A stretch of DNA of 46,489 nt from Paracoccus beibuensis. GTDB lineage: Bacteria > Pseudomonadota > Alphaproteobacteria > Rhodobacterales > Rhodobacteraceae. Of the stretch, positions 30,801-37,993 are shown piece after piece. The translations under genes were made by a program, and so were the position numbers. How positions within the stretch are numbered: the first letter of the stretch is position 1; every line of letters begins with the position of its first letter. The notes under the pieces were generated by a model. It had not been told where the DNA came from. It ran no database searches and saw nothing but the letters and a program-made list of their open reading frames with translations. The stretch is from NCBI RefSeq assembly GCF_026162625.1, contig NZ_JAOTBD010000029.1:1-46489 (forward strand), given 5' to 3'.

Positions 30801-33800
30801 CGGATCTTGATGATGTATTCGCCCGGCTCGGGCACGTTGATGTCGAAGCCAAGCGTGTCGCCGGCGTCGTCGCCATAGTCGATATAGCCGGTGCCGGTGA
30901 AGCCAGGGCGCAAGCCGGTGAAGCTGCCCGTTTCAGGGTTGGCCGGGTCGCGCACCACCGTCACCGTTGCATCGCCGTCAGGGGCGGTCGACAGCGAAAT
31001 CGTCGCGTCCTCGGCCTGAATCGTGAACGGCACGAACTCGGGCGCGGCGCCGACATTGACCGTGAATTCGACCGGTGCGCTGGTCAGGCTGCCGTCGCTT
31101 GCGACGATCTGGATCGGATAGTTGCCCTGCGGCATGTCCGCCGCCACCACAAGGGTGCCGCCCTCCAGCGTGATGCCGGCCGGCAGCGGCGATCCGTCCG
31201 CCAGCTGCGCGACATAGGTGACCCCGTCGCCTTCGGGATCGGTCGCACCAAGAGCGGTCGCGACGTCGATGCTGACGCCCGCCCCCTGCTCGAGCGCGAC
31301 GTCCTCGATGGTGGCGCCATCGGCGATGACCGGTGCCTCGTTCACGTCCTCGACCGCGATGTCCAGCGTCGCGGTGGTCGCGTTGCCGCTGGCATCGGTC
31401 GCCGTGACCGAGACCTGCACCGTCCCGCCCGCTTCGTGGTCCAACGAGACGCCATCGGCAAGGCGCAGGCTGTCGCCCTCGATGACGAAGCGTGCATCGT
31501 CGGTCGAGAAGGTGACCGCGTCGCCGTTCGGGTCCGTCGCATCAAGGGTGCCGATGACGGCACCTGCGGCGTTTTCTGCCACCGTGGCATTGTCCAGCGA
31601 CGGGGCAGCGGGCGGCAGGTTGCCACCCAGCGTGCGGGTCAGCGTCAGGCTGTCGACCCGCAGCACCTCCATGTCGGCCATGCCCGAAAGCGTCAGAACC
31701 GAGTCGGGCCCGATATACACGACCTGGTCGAAGCTCAGCATCTTGCGGTTGCCGATCTGGCCCGCGTCGCCGCGTCCCGTCGATCCGTTGCCGTTGAGCC
31801 AGGTGCCTTCGTCGTTGAAGTTCGCGTCGCCGCTGACCGAGACGCCGTCCACGCTGATCGAGAAGGGGGCGTCGCCGTCCGTCTCGTCATAAACCGTGAT
31901 CGAGATCGTGTAGAATCCCGGAGGAACGTTGCCCAGGGTAGTCGACACCACACCGGCTTCGTTCGTGTTGGTGCGGATCAGCTGGTTGCCAGAGGCCCCG
32001 ACGGCCGGCGCTGCGAAGAAGCCGGTCGCCTCGTCCAGGCCGGTGAAGTTCTCGGCCTCGATGGTGAAGGTATCTCCGACCTGAGGCGCGTCGATCGCGA
32101 CCTGGATATCCAGCGTCGTCTGAAGCCCGCCCGGGTCCGTGGCGATGATCTCGACCGCGAAGTTGCCGCCTTCGGTCGGGGTTCCCAGGATCAGTCCCGC
32201 TGCGGCATCGAATGTCATGCCTTCGGGCAAGGTGTCGGGGTTGACCGACAGCACCAGGGCATCGCCGTCCGGATCATTGAAGTATTCTGCGAAGTCGCTG
32301 ATCCGGATGGCCGGAAAGTCCTCGTTGATCGCGCCGAAGAACGGCTCGAGCGCGACGTCTTCGGTGACCGGCGCGTCGTTGACGTTCTGCAGCGTCAGCT
32401 GGAAGCTGTCACTGGCCGTGGCGTTTTGTGCCTCGCCATCGTTTGCCGTCACCGTCACCGTGAACGTGCCGGGCAGCTTGGGCAGCGTCCCGGTCATGAC
32501 CACGCCGTCGAAGGACAGTCCACCGAACTGCGCCGTCACATCCGCACCCGTTGAATCGGTCACGGTGAAGCTGAAGTTCAGATCGGCGCCTTCGGGGTCG
32601 AGGAACGGCAGATCGACTTCGATCGGCCCGCCTTCGACCACGCTCATGTCCACGAAGCCGCCGCCGACAACTTCGGGTGCCTGGTTCGTGTCCGGGATCA
32701 ACCCTTTCTCGATCAGCTGGACGTTTCCGAAGCTGACCGAGCCGAGGCCGTCCGATGCCCGGTCGTCATCGGCCACGAAGACCAGCGAGTCGATCGTCTT
32801 GCCGGCATGGGCACTCAAGTCGATCAGGAAGCGCGTGGCGCCGCCCTCGACAGGAGTGCCGGTTCCGACCATGTTCACGAACCGGACCTGGGATTCGGTT
32901 CCGTCGAGTTGGTAGATGCTGGCCTGCCGGTCGATCGGGTCCTCGTTCAAATCGAATCCGATGCCGACGAGTTCGGGCATGTTGGCGCCGATCACGATGT
33001 CGACGGCGATGACCGTGTTTTCCGTAATCGTATAGCTGCTGCCAAGGAACGCGCGCTTCCAGTGATTGTCGTTCATCTCCAGCGTGCTGCCGCCGTCGGT
33101 GACCGTGAAGTTGCGCCCACCGTCCTGTCGCCCCGCATAGCCGACCACATTGTCGAACATGACGTCGAGGGAACTTCCGGCAGGCTCTTCGTCATCACTT
33201 TCCACGGTCAACGTGAAGGTGGAGTTGGACGTCAGGCTGCCGTCGGAGGCAGTCACCGCAAGGGTGATCGCCTCGCCCTCTGCGAAGGTCGCACCTGCCG
33301 CAACGACGACCTGGTTCCCGGCGACCTGGAAGCGGTCGTCGTTCAACGTGAACGTCACCGGCTTTCCTTCGGGATCGGTCGCGGCAAGAGTTCCGACAAC
33401 GTCGCCTTCCGACAGGCCGCTCGGCAGCGTCGTGGAGCCGGTGAACACGGGCACCGTCGGCGCGAGATCGACAGGGACGCTGTCGTCGATCAGCTTCACG
33501 TTGGTAAAGCTGACTGAGCCGAGACCTCCGACAGTGGGATTGTCGTCATCCGAAGCGAAGACAAGCGAGTCGATCGACTTGCCGGCATGGGCACCCAGAT
33601 CGATCACATAGCGCACGGCGCCATTTTCCAGCGGCGTGCCGGTCCCCTTCATGTTCACGAACAGCTTGTCCGTGTGTTCGCCGTCGAGAAGGTACAGGTT
33701 GCCTTCCCGGTCGTTCATCTGCTCGTCCTGGTCGAACCCGACAAGGATCAGCTCTGGCTTGTTGGCGCCGATCATCACGTCGACCGAAATCTTCGTATCG

Positions 33801-35029
33801 GCGGTGATCACATAGTCGCTGCTCAGGAAGGCGCGTTTCCAGTGATTGTCATTCAACTGCAGGGTCGCACCGCCGTCGGTGACGGCAAAATCGCTGCCGG
33901 CGTCCTGAACGCCCGCATAGGTCACGACGCTCGATGCCGAGAAGGTGACGGGAATCCCGGCTTCCACCGGCTCTTCCGTGGCTTCGACGTCGAGGCTGAC
34001 CGTGCTGGTGGAGGAGAGCGTACCGTCAGTGGCCGTCAAGGTCAGTTCGACGCTCTCGCCTGCGGCGAAGGACGCGCCCTCGGCGACGATCACCTGCCCG
34101 TCCTGCACCATCAGCCGCGCATCGCTGATCGAGACGGTGACGGCAGTTCCCTCGGGGTCGGAGGTGACAACAACCCCGACAACCTCGCCAGATTGTGTAT
34201 CCTCGGTCAGTGGTGCCGTGAGGGTGAAGACGGGGGCCGCAGGCGCCTCGTTCACATCGGTCACGGCGATCGAGACCATCTGCACGGTGGCGTCACCGGC
34301 CCTGTCCGTCGCCGTCACTTCGACTTCATAAGCCGCTTTCGCTTCGAAATCGGCCGGCGCCACAAGCGTCATGGCGCCCGTTCCCGCGTCGATCGCGACG
34401 GCTGCCGCATCTGCGCCGCCAGTGATCTCGTAGGTCACCGACTGGCCGTCGGCATCCGTTGCTTTGACGGCCCCGGCGGCAGTTTCGCCTTCAGCCAGGG
34501 TGAAGCTGTCGCCGTCGATTTCAGGAGCGAGGAAGCTGTAGGTCTCGCCTTCCGCAACAATCGCGACGCCATCGAAGTTGGGTCCAGCATCGCCCGATTG
34601 AAAGAAGGTCAGCTCGTAATTGCCGTCACCATTGATCTGATTCAGCGTGATGTTGAAGTTGAGCGTCTCCCACACTGAAAAGCTGGTGGTGTTCGTATTG
34701 GGGACGTCAACAATCACCGTGTCGCCGTGGCGAACCTGAATCGGCCGATTCGTTGCGGCACCGGTGCCGCCGTTGGCCAGTTTGATGACCAAACCGTAAT
34801 TGCCCGAACCGTCGAGTTCGGATGCCGGTATGGCGATCTTGAACTTCGGTCCGTTCAAGCCTCCAAGATCCAGATAGCCGGTTCCGGAATAACCCAGACG
34901 CAGCCCCTCTGGGGTGTATTGAGCAGGATCACCGGCGTTCGCCTCCGGATTGCTTGCGTTACGCAAAACGGTCGTGGCGGTGTCGATGATCTGGAAATCG
35001 GTATCCTGGAAGACGATCGGAAGGGCCAT
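21860..35029 (-). CDS. Giant type I-secreted multidomain adhesin-like protein with sugar-dehydrogenase-like propeller
   Basis: The gene encodes 4,389 residues. ATG at 35029 is preferred over the frame's upstream start because of a GAGG a few bases before it. There is no N-terminal signal peptide. Approximate order: CBM-like module (1-165); cadherin-like (170-345); paired jelly-roll-like modules (358-515 and 619-776) with a cadherin-like linker; cadherin/He_PIG-like region (780-985); CBM6/35-like modules from about 990, 1336, 1600 and 1768, most ending in GPNID; malectin-like (1940-2131); glucose/sorbosone-dehydrogenase-like propeller (2277-2753; ATGVRNAYDLVWHSNGQLYV, EEGGYYGHPN); three more CBM-like modules (from 2858, 3042, 3185); two anchor-D/HYDIN-like plus DUF4114-like pairs (3305-3960); a calcium-loop stretch DADGDGVNDALQLDLDGD (about 3970-3990); malectin-like (4011-4166); and a C-terminal CBM6 (4195-4331). 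The tail ends FDHDLIA. No RTX nonapeptides are seen. Export by the neighbouring PrtD/HlyD pair and a role in surface adhesion or glycan binding are inferred. Domain names are by eye. Confidence 0.93.
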   Translation of the reverse strand: MALPIVFQDTDFQIIDTATTVLRNASNPEANAGDPAQYTPEGLRLGYSGTGYLDLGGLNGPKFKIAIPASELDGSGNYGLVIKLANGGTGAATNRPIQVRHGDTVIVDVPNTNTTSFSVWETLNFNITLNQINGDGNYELTFFQSGDAGPNFDGVAIVAEGETYSFLAPEIDGDSFTLAEGETAAGAVKATDADGQSVTYEITGGADAAAVAIDAGTGAMTLVAPADFEAKAAYEVEVTATDRAGDATVQMVSIAVTDVNEAPAAPVFTLTAPLTEDTQSGEVVGVVVTSDPEGTAVTVSISDARLMVQDGQVIVAEGASFAAGESVELTLTATDGTLSSTSTVSLDVEATEEPVEAGIPVTFSASSVVTYAGVQDAGSDFAVTDGGATLQLNDNHWKRAFLSSDYVITADTKISVDVMIGANKPELILVGFDQDEQMNDREGNLYLLDGEHTDKLFVNMKGTGTPLENGAVRYVIDLGAHAGKSIDSLVFASDDDNPTVGGLGSVSFTNVKLIDDSVPVDLAPTVPVFTGSTTLPSGLSEGDVVGTLAATDPEGKPVTFTLNDDRFQVAGNQVVVAAGATFAEGEAITLAVTASDGSLTSNSTFTLTVESDDEEPAGSSLDVMFDNVVGYAGRQDGGRNFTVTDGGSTLEMNDNHWKRAFLGSSYTITENTVIAVDIVIGANMPELVGIGFDLNEDPIDRQASIYQLDGTESQVRFVNMVGTGTPVEGGATRFLIDLSAHAGKTIDSLVFVADDDRASDGLGSVSFGNVQLIEKGLIPDTNQAPEVVGGGFVDMSVVEGGPIEVDLPFLDPEGADLNFSFTVTDSTGADVTAQFGGLSFDGVVMTGTLPKLPGTFTVTVTANDGEAQNATASDSFQLTLQNVNDAPVTEDVALEPFFGAINEDFPAIRISDFAEYFNDPDGDALVLSVNPDTLPEGMTFDAAAGLILGTPTEGGNFAVEIIATDPGGLQTTLDIQVAIDAPQVGDTFTIEAENFTGLDEATGFFAAPAVGASGNQLIRTNTNEAGVVSTTLGNVPPGFYTISITVYDETDGDAPFSISVDGVSVSGDANFNDEGTWLNGNGSTGRGDAGQIGNRKMLSFDQVVYIGPDSVLTLSGMADMEVLRVDSLTLTRTLGGNLPPAAPSLDNATVAENAAGAVIGTLDATDPNGDAVTFSTDDARFVIEGDSLRLADGVSLDHEAGGTVQVSVTATDASGNATTATLDIAVEDVNEAPVIADGATIEDVALEQGAGVSIDVATALGATDPEGDGVTYVAQLADGSPLPAGITLEGGTLVVAADMPQGNYPIQIVASDGSLTSAPVEFTVNVGAAPEFVPFTIQAEDATISLSTAPDGDATVTVVRDPANPETGSFTGLRPGFTGTGYIDYGDDAGDTLGFDINVPEPGEYIIKIRYASQSAAGAPRVLDIAVNGEAATTTVFPSTGDDTNTSTGGFNNWGTLSIPVTLNAGANSFSLAIPAGITAGPNIDSIEVTRAEFEDISADADEKPLFISGPDGELSETQAASINFNLAGIDADIVKTQVSFDGGATLVEVFPDADGDFTVDGSALEPGSYTVTFIVTDEVGNQAQVTMPITVAAPDVDGILIQAEDASAVVVDDTGAPTDGGFTRVVDPDNPDAFGNYRAGAVGDAYVDFGANAGDAITITVDAPTAGTYLVSIRYANGGATNRPLDLSVNGTDSGSLDFAPGPVVNVNGQPNGWESWVVETVELQLAEGTNQIRLEIPAGATSGPNIDQLLFEYQDGDVVVPPFSATIEGESFTITDPEPTPDTVARTPENPEAGANAGNSGPGLEFDADGLRQGHEGDGYLDMGGEVGDSAGFSIDAPGAGVYQLTIRYANGSTADRPLSLSINGAEQTVSFPNSGGTTGTGLDWNVWAEVTLDVTLAAGPNQISFTNLTTAGPNIDNVTLSRDGDEVREQATFEEVVKINFQPPAGQTTSGLPAGFQTPDGYVADTGAAFGDRGNGLSFGWVTEGSVADGTANGTTPAAQPANAHWYKGTVDGASDLQKTYAHFEFPGAGSTGARAWEMALEDGTYQVTMSVGDTAGAFDSTYVINVEGQSFMPTWVPANPVDGSTDGEGFRSTLVTGIVTVTDGRLTVDSIGGQNTEIQYLEIEKIPDLTPDDDRSADQDYSFFVAPVAASLDGQTSIAIGEDGSLPTDIDPTSSFVVGVNLQAPGNRGPNISYVDNVKLVETLTGVEVAIDVQISGGADSMTIRPLGNLKENTSYTLKVQDVLDLGSVTDADAPLRQMQDLTTTFVTGLAPVDVPREVAFDTTVLLNGFADGAGGFTGVEFGPDGKLYVATITGEIHRWTVNNDGSLDRNSHETLSLDYLDAGGGERRGIVGMVFDPNDPNTIYITDNAPIPRESKAFETPEFSGRISKITLGESGSFEDVQAETFAFGFPRSGGDHLTNSLEFRPNPAFGAEGEPEYLLYLTQGSNTAAGQADNAWGNRPERLLNAAILEVDVSKEAPPGGFDVRTEPISLADNPTKTFPASEFNEDGTYPGSYNPFAEDAPIKIFATGVRNAYDLVWHSNGQLYVPTNGTAAGGKTPADPTQPYDETIDNSPKQYDYFFTVEEGGYYGHPNALRDEYILNGGNPTSGLDPNEVVGGNDGNSSTDGYQVGVQPDANYDLDGVYNLGYNRSPNGATEYTGNAFGSNLKGAILFAQFSTGDNVRAILVNEAGEIIGDDVLRRPDGSVIDDYIDPLDIIENPLTGQLYLMTLNRGTGASQLILLTPAPGGITQDISADADGNLALAAFDVSDPAAAVFQVNGLDDDITAIRVSFNGGPETTVTLDANDRFTIDLGALSGDVVATIEVTDDALNTATASTTFVPGDEPEQPDFVSLITIQAEDDTAVTLPTSPDAQIAIRDIDSADTGAAAFPFSLRPGAFGLDGNTDSSDGVPGGYADFGSTNADFMTFTFDVPAGNAGQAQLQFRYVNGGAGDRPLQVEVNGSIVTVTPFPPTGTGDAGWSNWQVVTIPAALVAGTNTVTLRAVNNIGPNIDQFEVLVSNQDEEPGGDGTEVVDGVTYVVYEAENADTGGAAVVNEDRNQSGGFVDFNGTANQTLTWTVNVSEGGSYALDILYALASTKTARPMVLTVNGAVVDTLAFVPNSDTGETIWGPQSALVDLVGGANTISVTAPAGNGPNVDYLRVTQEPLEAFEPVPAEIDGSGRIELEANDGSADIRTGSEVVFYFTVAEDGVYRLDAAANMGAPNGQGLTWFLNGVELDETAFPGAGVAGEESVFASLEAGTTYEIRVVSDAPGASQIDYLDISPSGGNPNASIAVASLDPAFFDDRLHFSYLENPVQDGVTRDYKDAGTIRISNTGTEPLSIEEAGLTGPFQITQPASLAGVSIAPGSFLDVTVTFDRSAYSPPTSNIDGTSTVFEGRLRLQTNDADDPITDIDLAGFWQARPEGGQEPNVNEVWRIFGFGNRIEGLTFNGGGENSTLSTNDVFAKTDETEVLSPYWKLADGVTQARITHIAAFHGPGGATIGIHNPGNKGQDSTLWDHQGTDNQRLLPNWGNDTTFASRVIEAGTIPAGWVGNGVFGIEVAGLSTDPRLNPTGGVVVPGAQQGHTVKMFQALDGNGNVIPNVYLGVMDYTGINYDYNDNMFVIEGVAPVGFGQNLELSGLDDAAADDRLVFTSIDEPATAQQQFRNEAVVTLTNDGFAAVDISSIVVGDPSNFQIVGTIPDTIPAGGSAQVTVRFIGTHAGTSAGAEIHKSTLTVTSDDLAKPQIVVQLAGIAQEFSERGSEPTVSQVVEAFGYSTDMAESQLANGGQVETVGDEVLMPYMQALDPSQGVQVIQLAAFLQYGNVARLSMHGLQSADTTELFAQDDLQAQTVLPDGHVAGAANSGGTARATITGDDPFGLFIAVDGRPTYASWTDPEANRIDPDFGQLVGENQGHLVRFFQALDGDGNVIDGTYIAIQDYPGAGNYDYNDHMFIIKNVKPYQLTDADDADGDGVNDALQLDLDGDSVVDFFDPDTVVDPGPGGQGAFVLGVNFGGGAIAMDPVLGVPLVGQSDSRVTLTGQINPGAGVDAPSNLNGAGATPGSAFTTYEDGANWTANIAVDNGTYLVTLWTQETYWNSAGKRQFDAYVNGQQVINNLDPFAEAGGDEPISVQVVVTVTNGQISINMDADIDNAPLNAVTIHEYSTNVAEPGQTPFDGTPFVVADDAIAIDASDYDDGGQGVAYNDQAGLQGGTNGGRAGSDVEQTGAGHIGWIQNGEWLEYTIDVAEDGLYDVNFLSAFGATGARSIEASFRKGGVPYESTGAVTVDPTGGWTTFAETDSATVQLEAGVQVMRVAFSGGSMDLAAINLTPAAVAALAAISGDSRQAILAEPLEAEVQQPFDLLPEDAVNETHAPFGHVFDHDLIA
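23130..23740 (-). repeat. Second copy of the internal DUF4114-like module of the giant protein
   Basis: This segment runs from TVSQVVEAFGYSTDMAES to GNYDYNDHMFIIKNVKP. It matches the module at 24130-24770 in order and in key residues: a shared start (V-x-x-V-x-x-x-F-G), GHLVRFFQALDGDGNVI, and the YDYND-x-MF-I end. Each copy follows an anchor-D-like strand domain, so a pair of domains was duplicated. Confidence 0.6.
24130..24770 (-). repeat. First copy of the internal DUF4114-like module of the giant protein
   Basis: The segment runs from VNEVWRIFGFGNRIEGL to NYDYNDNMFVIEGV and includes GHTVKMFQALDGNGNVI. It is diverged from the copy at 23130-23740 at the protein level but colinear over its whole length. 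The family name rests on the acidic D-Y-N-D end only and is tentative. Confidence 0.6.
32700..33172 (-). repeat. Second copy of a duplicated jelly-roll-like module near the giant protein's N-terminus
   Basis: The protein segment spans DVMFDNVVGYAGRQDGG to VSFGNVQLIEKG with NDNHWKRAFLGSSYTIT in the middle. It is clearly similar to 33485-33955 at both protein and DNA level; for example, the plus-strand run TTCCAGTGATTGTC is shared. The two copies are spaced about 785 bases apart. Confidence 0.75.
33485..33955 (-). repeat. First copy of a duplicated jelly-roll-like module near the giant protein's N-terminus
   Basis: The segment covers VTFSASSVVTYAGVQDAG to VSFTNVKLIDDS with NDNHWKRAFLSSDYVIT. 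It is the partner of 32700-33172. Similar modules occur in secreted polysaccharide-active bacterial proteins (pattern W-K-x-x-x-L/F ... T-x-I-x-x-D ... GFD). I know no established function for them. Confidence 0.75.
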
Positions 35030-35796
35030 TGGTTGCCTCGCTGGCACAGAGATTTAATGACGAGCATGCGGAGAAGATCGATCAAGCCTTGTGGCGCGAT
35101 CGCTGGAGATGCCGGCTGGGTCGACATCGTCGGCGGGCAGTTCGATCCTGGTCCGGAAATGGCGGGTCGAGGACAGGCCGCTGAGCGGCGTCCGTTCTGG
35201 CATCGATTACATGCAACACCGGAACGCGACAGAAACAGCTGTCCGCGACCGCTGGCACGGCAACCCGATGCAGCGGTCGCGGACTTGAAACGGATGAAGG
35301 AGAGGCAGCCTTGAAACAGCGCGATCTGCCATTGCTCGATACTTGGGACAAAGGCTGCCGAGGACCTGGCGGCCGACAAAAGCGCAACTTGGTAAAACCG
35401 AACATTCAATTGGCTCACTTGCCTTCAACACGAGGCCAGTGTCGGTCGGCGGCACAGTATCGCCTATCGTCAAAGTGATTAGAAACCCGGTCTCAGTTTT
35501 CTATTTCGCAACCCAACTTAAACAGGTTGCCTAGTCCCACCAGAACCCTCGGAAGTGCTTCCGCTAACGTCTGCACAAAATACTTCAGTGAATGCACGAA
35601 TCGGCTGAGGCAGAAATATATACGCAGTAGTTGCGGAATTTAAGAGATTATCTACCGCAGGTTGCGGCAAGGGCGGGTACTTGGATTGCGACCTGCTTTT
35701 TTGTACAGCTTATGATAGTACAGGCCCACTTGTTCTTGCCTTCCGTGCAAATGCGGTCACGCTTCTGTTAAGGTTCCCCTGAATTTACGAGAGCCC
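35030..35796. other. Long divergent intergenic region between the giant gene and the LuxR-type gene
   Basis: About 770 bases without a supportable gene; the short frames here lack family resemblance. The half nearer the regulator (35460-35760) is notably AT-richer than its surroundings. It holds an interrupted palindrome CGGAAG-TG-CTTCCG at 35550-35563. The promoters of both divergent genes must lie here, but I cannot name convincing -35/-10 pairs. Confidence 0.5.
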
Positions 35797-36411
35797 ATGA
35801 GCATTTGCATCCGTATCGCTAGCGACAGCGACCTTATCAGAAATTTCTTGCACACGGCTCTCAAGAAACATTTCTGGGACGTGGAAAGTGCTGCCGACCC
35901 TGATGATTACCTGAACTCGGAAATGTTTGCGGGGCTGCTGTTTTGGGAAATCTCTGATCCGGAAACCTGCATCACGAAAATCGAATCGCTCGCTGAAGAA
36001 GGTCTGGATCTGCACCACTGTCTCTTGATCCTGCGACACAACGACCAGTTCGACGCGCTGCGCAGCCTGGTGGGAAAGGTCGGCGCGATCCTGCCGCCCT
36101 CGGTCTCTGCCCTGGACCTCAGGCACTACGCTGGCGCGATGAAGCGTGATGTCTGCATTCTGCCCAGCGCCGTAGTCGAACGGCTCGTCCAGCCTCGTCA
36201 GGCGCCGATGCCTGCTCCGTTGGCGTTCGAAAGCTTGACGAAGCGCGAGCGGATGATCCTCAAGCACCTCTCTTCGGGAAGCTGCGACAAGACAATCGCG
36301 GCCAAGCTGGAGATCAGCCACAGCACCGTCCGGATTCACATCAGGTCGGTGCTGCGCAAGCTGGGGGTTCAGAACAGGCTTCAGGCGGCGTTGCAGGCGT
36401 CCCGCATGTAA
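35797..36411 (+). CDS. LuxR-family transcriptional regulator with degenerate receiver-like N-terminus
   Basis: The 204-residue protein ends in a GerE/LuxR helix-turn-helix domain (residues about 142-200): LTKRERMILKHLSSGSCDKT, IAAKLEISHSTVRIHIRSVL, RKLGVQNRLQAAL. The N-terminal 120 residues look like a response-regulator receiver fold (IRIASDSDLIRNFLHTALKK, LDLHHCLLILRHND), but I do not see the usual phosphoacceptor aspartate at the end of strand 3. No histidine kinase is adjacent. It is transcribed away from the giant secretion gene across a 770-base gap, so control of that locus is plausible but unproven. Confidence 0.85.
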   Translation: MSICIRIASDSDLIRNFLHTALKKHFWDVESAADPDDYLNSEMFAGLLFWEISDPETCITKIESLAEEGLDLHHCLLILRHNDQFDALRSLVGKVGAILPPSVSALDLRHYAGAMKRDVCILPSAVVERLVQPRQAPMPAPLAFESLTKRERMILKHLSSGSCDKTIAAKLEISHSTVRIHIRSVLRKLGVQNRLQAALQASRM

Positions 36412-36426
36412 TCGGTCGACACCGCG

Positions 36427-36819
36427 TCATTTCACCCGCTGCCAAAGGCCCGCGACACGGCAGATCGTCATGACACACCCGGCCACCTCCAGACGGTCGC
36501 CCTTCAGCGTCAGGCGCGCGGCGTAATCCTTCTGCGTCTCGGGGTTCAGGATGCGGCCTTGGCCATAGCGGCCATCCGCCGTCGCCGCGATCCCGCTGAG
36601 GATCAGCGCACCCGTCCCGGCACGCATGACCGCGCGACCTGTCGCATCGAAGCTCTGCTCCAGCGTCCCGCAGAGCGTGCTGCCGCAGGGCGCGATCCTG
36701 ACATGCCCATAGCCGCCGTCGCGCCCCGGCTGCGTCCGCCAGACGCCTGCCAGTGGATCGGCGCCCCAGGCGGGCAGTGCCGTCAGCACCAGGACCGGAA
36801 GAAGGATCGCGCATCTCAT
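36427..36819 (-). CDS. DUF2147 family secreted protein
   Basis: The 130-residue protein starts at the ATG at 36819 with a Sec signal peptide (MRCAILLPVLVLTALPAWGA). The DUF2147 core follows: DPLAGVWRTQPGRDGGYGHV, IAPCGSTLCG with a likely disulphide pair, and ILNPETQKDYAARLTL. The upstream open frame to 36897 would destroy the signal peptide and is rejected. DUF2147 proteins are small periplasmic or outer-surface beta-barrel-like proteins of unknown function. It is convergent with the LuxR gene (15-base gap) and divergent from dctP. Confidence 0.87.
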   Translation of the reverse strand: MRCAILLPVLVLTALPAWGADPLAGVWRTQPGRDGGYGHVRIAPCGSTLCGTLEQSFDATGRAVMRAGTGALILSGIAATADGRYGQGRILNPETQKDYAARLTLKGDRLEVAGCVMTICRVAGLWQRVK

Positions 36820-36981
36820 TCGGCCAGAGTAGCCGCGCGAGGCGAAGGGCGAAAGCCTTCTGGACGACACAATGCGGTTGCAAACGGCTCTCGCCAAAGT
36901 TCATCATGTGGACCGAGGCCACGGGAGGGTGGCTGCCGCGTGCCGACCGCACGCATTCGGAAACTGGGGGAAAAACAGCAG

Positions 36982-37989
36982 ATGAGTTTTGCACGTTGGG
37001 CAAGCATTGCCCTGGCCACGGCACTGTCCGGAACGTTGGGCCTGGGCGCGGCCTCGGCCGAGACCTTGCGCCTGTCGCACAATGTCGGCGACGGCACCAC
37101 CTGGCAGAAAGGGGCCGAGAAGTTCGGCGAGCTTCTGGCGGAACGCAGCGGCGGAGAGATCGACGTCCGCGTCTTCCCGAACGCCCAACTGGCCGGCGGC
37201 GACCAGATGCGCCAGGCCGACATGGTCGGCCGCGGGGCGCTGGACCTGGTCGTGACCTCGGCCATCAACGTGACGCCGCTGGTGCCGGAAATGGCGGTCT
37301 TCTCGCTGCCCTACCTTTACGACAACTATGAACAGGTCGACGCCACCACGGCCGAGGGCGGCCCGGCGGACATGCTGTCCGAGATCCTGCTGGAGAAGGG
37401 CATCGTCGTCCTGGCCTGGGGCGAGAACGGGTTCCGTGAGGTCACCAACAACACCCGGCCCATCAAGTCGCCCGAGGACATGAAGGGCCTCAACATGCGC
37501 GTTGCGGGGCCGATGTATATCGACGTGATGAACGCGCTCGGTGCCAACCCCCAGCAGATGCAGTGGAGCGAGACGCTGACCGCGCTGCAGCAGGGTGTCG
37601 TGGACGGTCAGGAAAACCCGATCGGCGCGGTGATCATCCCGCAGCAGGTCTACGAGATGCAGAAGCACCTGACGACCTGGCACTATTCCTACGACCCGAT
37701 CTTCCTCGGGATCTCGAAGCAGAAATGGGACAGCTACGACGCCGAAACCCAGACCATGCTGCGCGAGGCCGCCGCCGAGGCGATGACCTGGCAGCGCCAG
37801 ATCACACGCGAGGGCACGGCCGAGGGCATCGGCTTCCTGCGCGACCACGGGATGGAGGTCTATGAGCCGACGCCTGAGGAACTGACCGCCTTCCGCGAGG
37901 CGACACAGCCCGCCTTCGACCAGTGGGCGGAACGCGTCGGCCCCGAGATCGTGGGCGCCTTCCAGACCGCCATCGACGGCGCCAACTGA
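36982..37989 (+). CDS. dctP: TRAP transporter periplasmic substrate-binding protein DctP
   Basis: The 335-residue protein has a signal peptide ending near GAASA (about residue 26). The mature part has the DctP-family pattern LRLSHNVGDGTTWQKGAEKF, the helix MRQADMVGRGALDLVV, the ligand-binding arginine region LNMRVAGPMY, and WSETLTALQQGVVDGQENPI. It binds an organic acid, usually a carboxylate or sugar acid, in the periplasm and delivers it to DctQM. The ATG at 36982 gives the proper signal peptide; the frame upstream is shadow. It is first in a dctP-dctQ-dctM-SDR operon. The hairpin after it may raise its relative mRNA level. Confidence 0.95.
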   Translation: MSFARWASIALATALSGTLGLGAASAETLRLSHNVGDGTTWQKGAEKFGELLAERSGGEIDVRVFPNAQLAGGDQMRQADMVGRGALDLVVTSAINVTPLVPEMAVFSLPYLYDNYEQVDATTAEGGPADMLSEILLEKGIVVLAWGENGFREVTNNTRPIKSPEDMKGLNMRVAGPMYIDVMNALGANPQQMQWSETLTALQQGVVDGQENPIGAVIIPQQVYEMQKHLTTWHYSYDPIFLGISKQKWDSYDAETQTMLREAAAEAMTWQRQITREGTAEGIGFLRDHGMEVYEPTPEELTAFREATQPAFDQWAERVGPEIVGAFQTAIDGAN

Positions 37990-37993
37990 CGGC

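Noticed and set aside
21824..32554. A 3,576-codon open frame on the plus strand opposite the giant gene
   Set aside because: It is codon-aligned with the sense frame, so its stops arise only where the giant gene uses TTA, CTA or TCA. These codons are rare in GC-rich coding DNA. Its product is repetitive, rich in R, V, D, H and G, and resembles no family.
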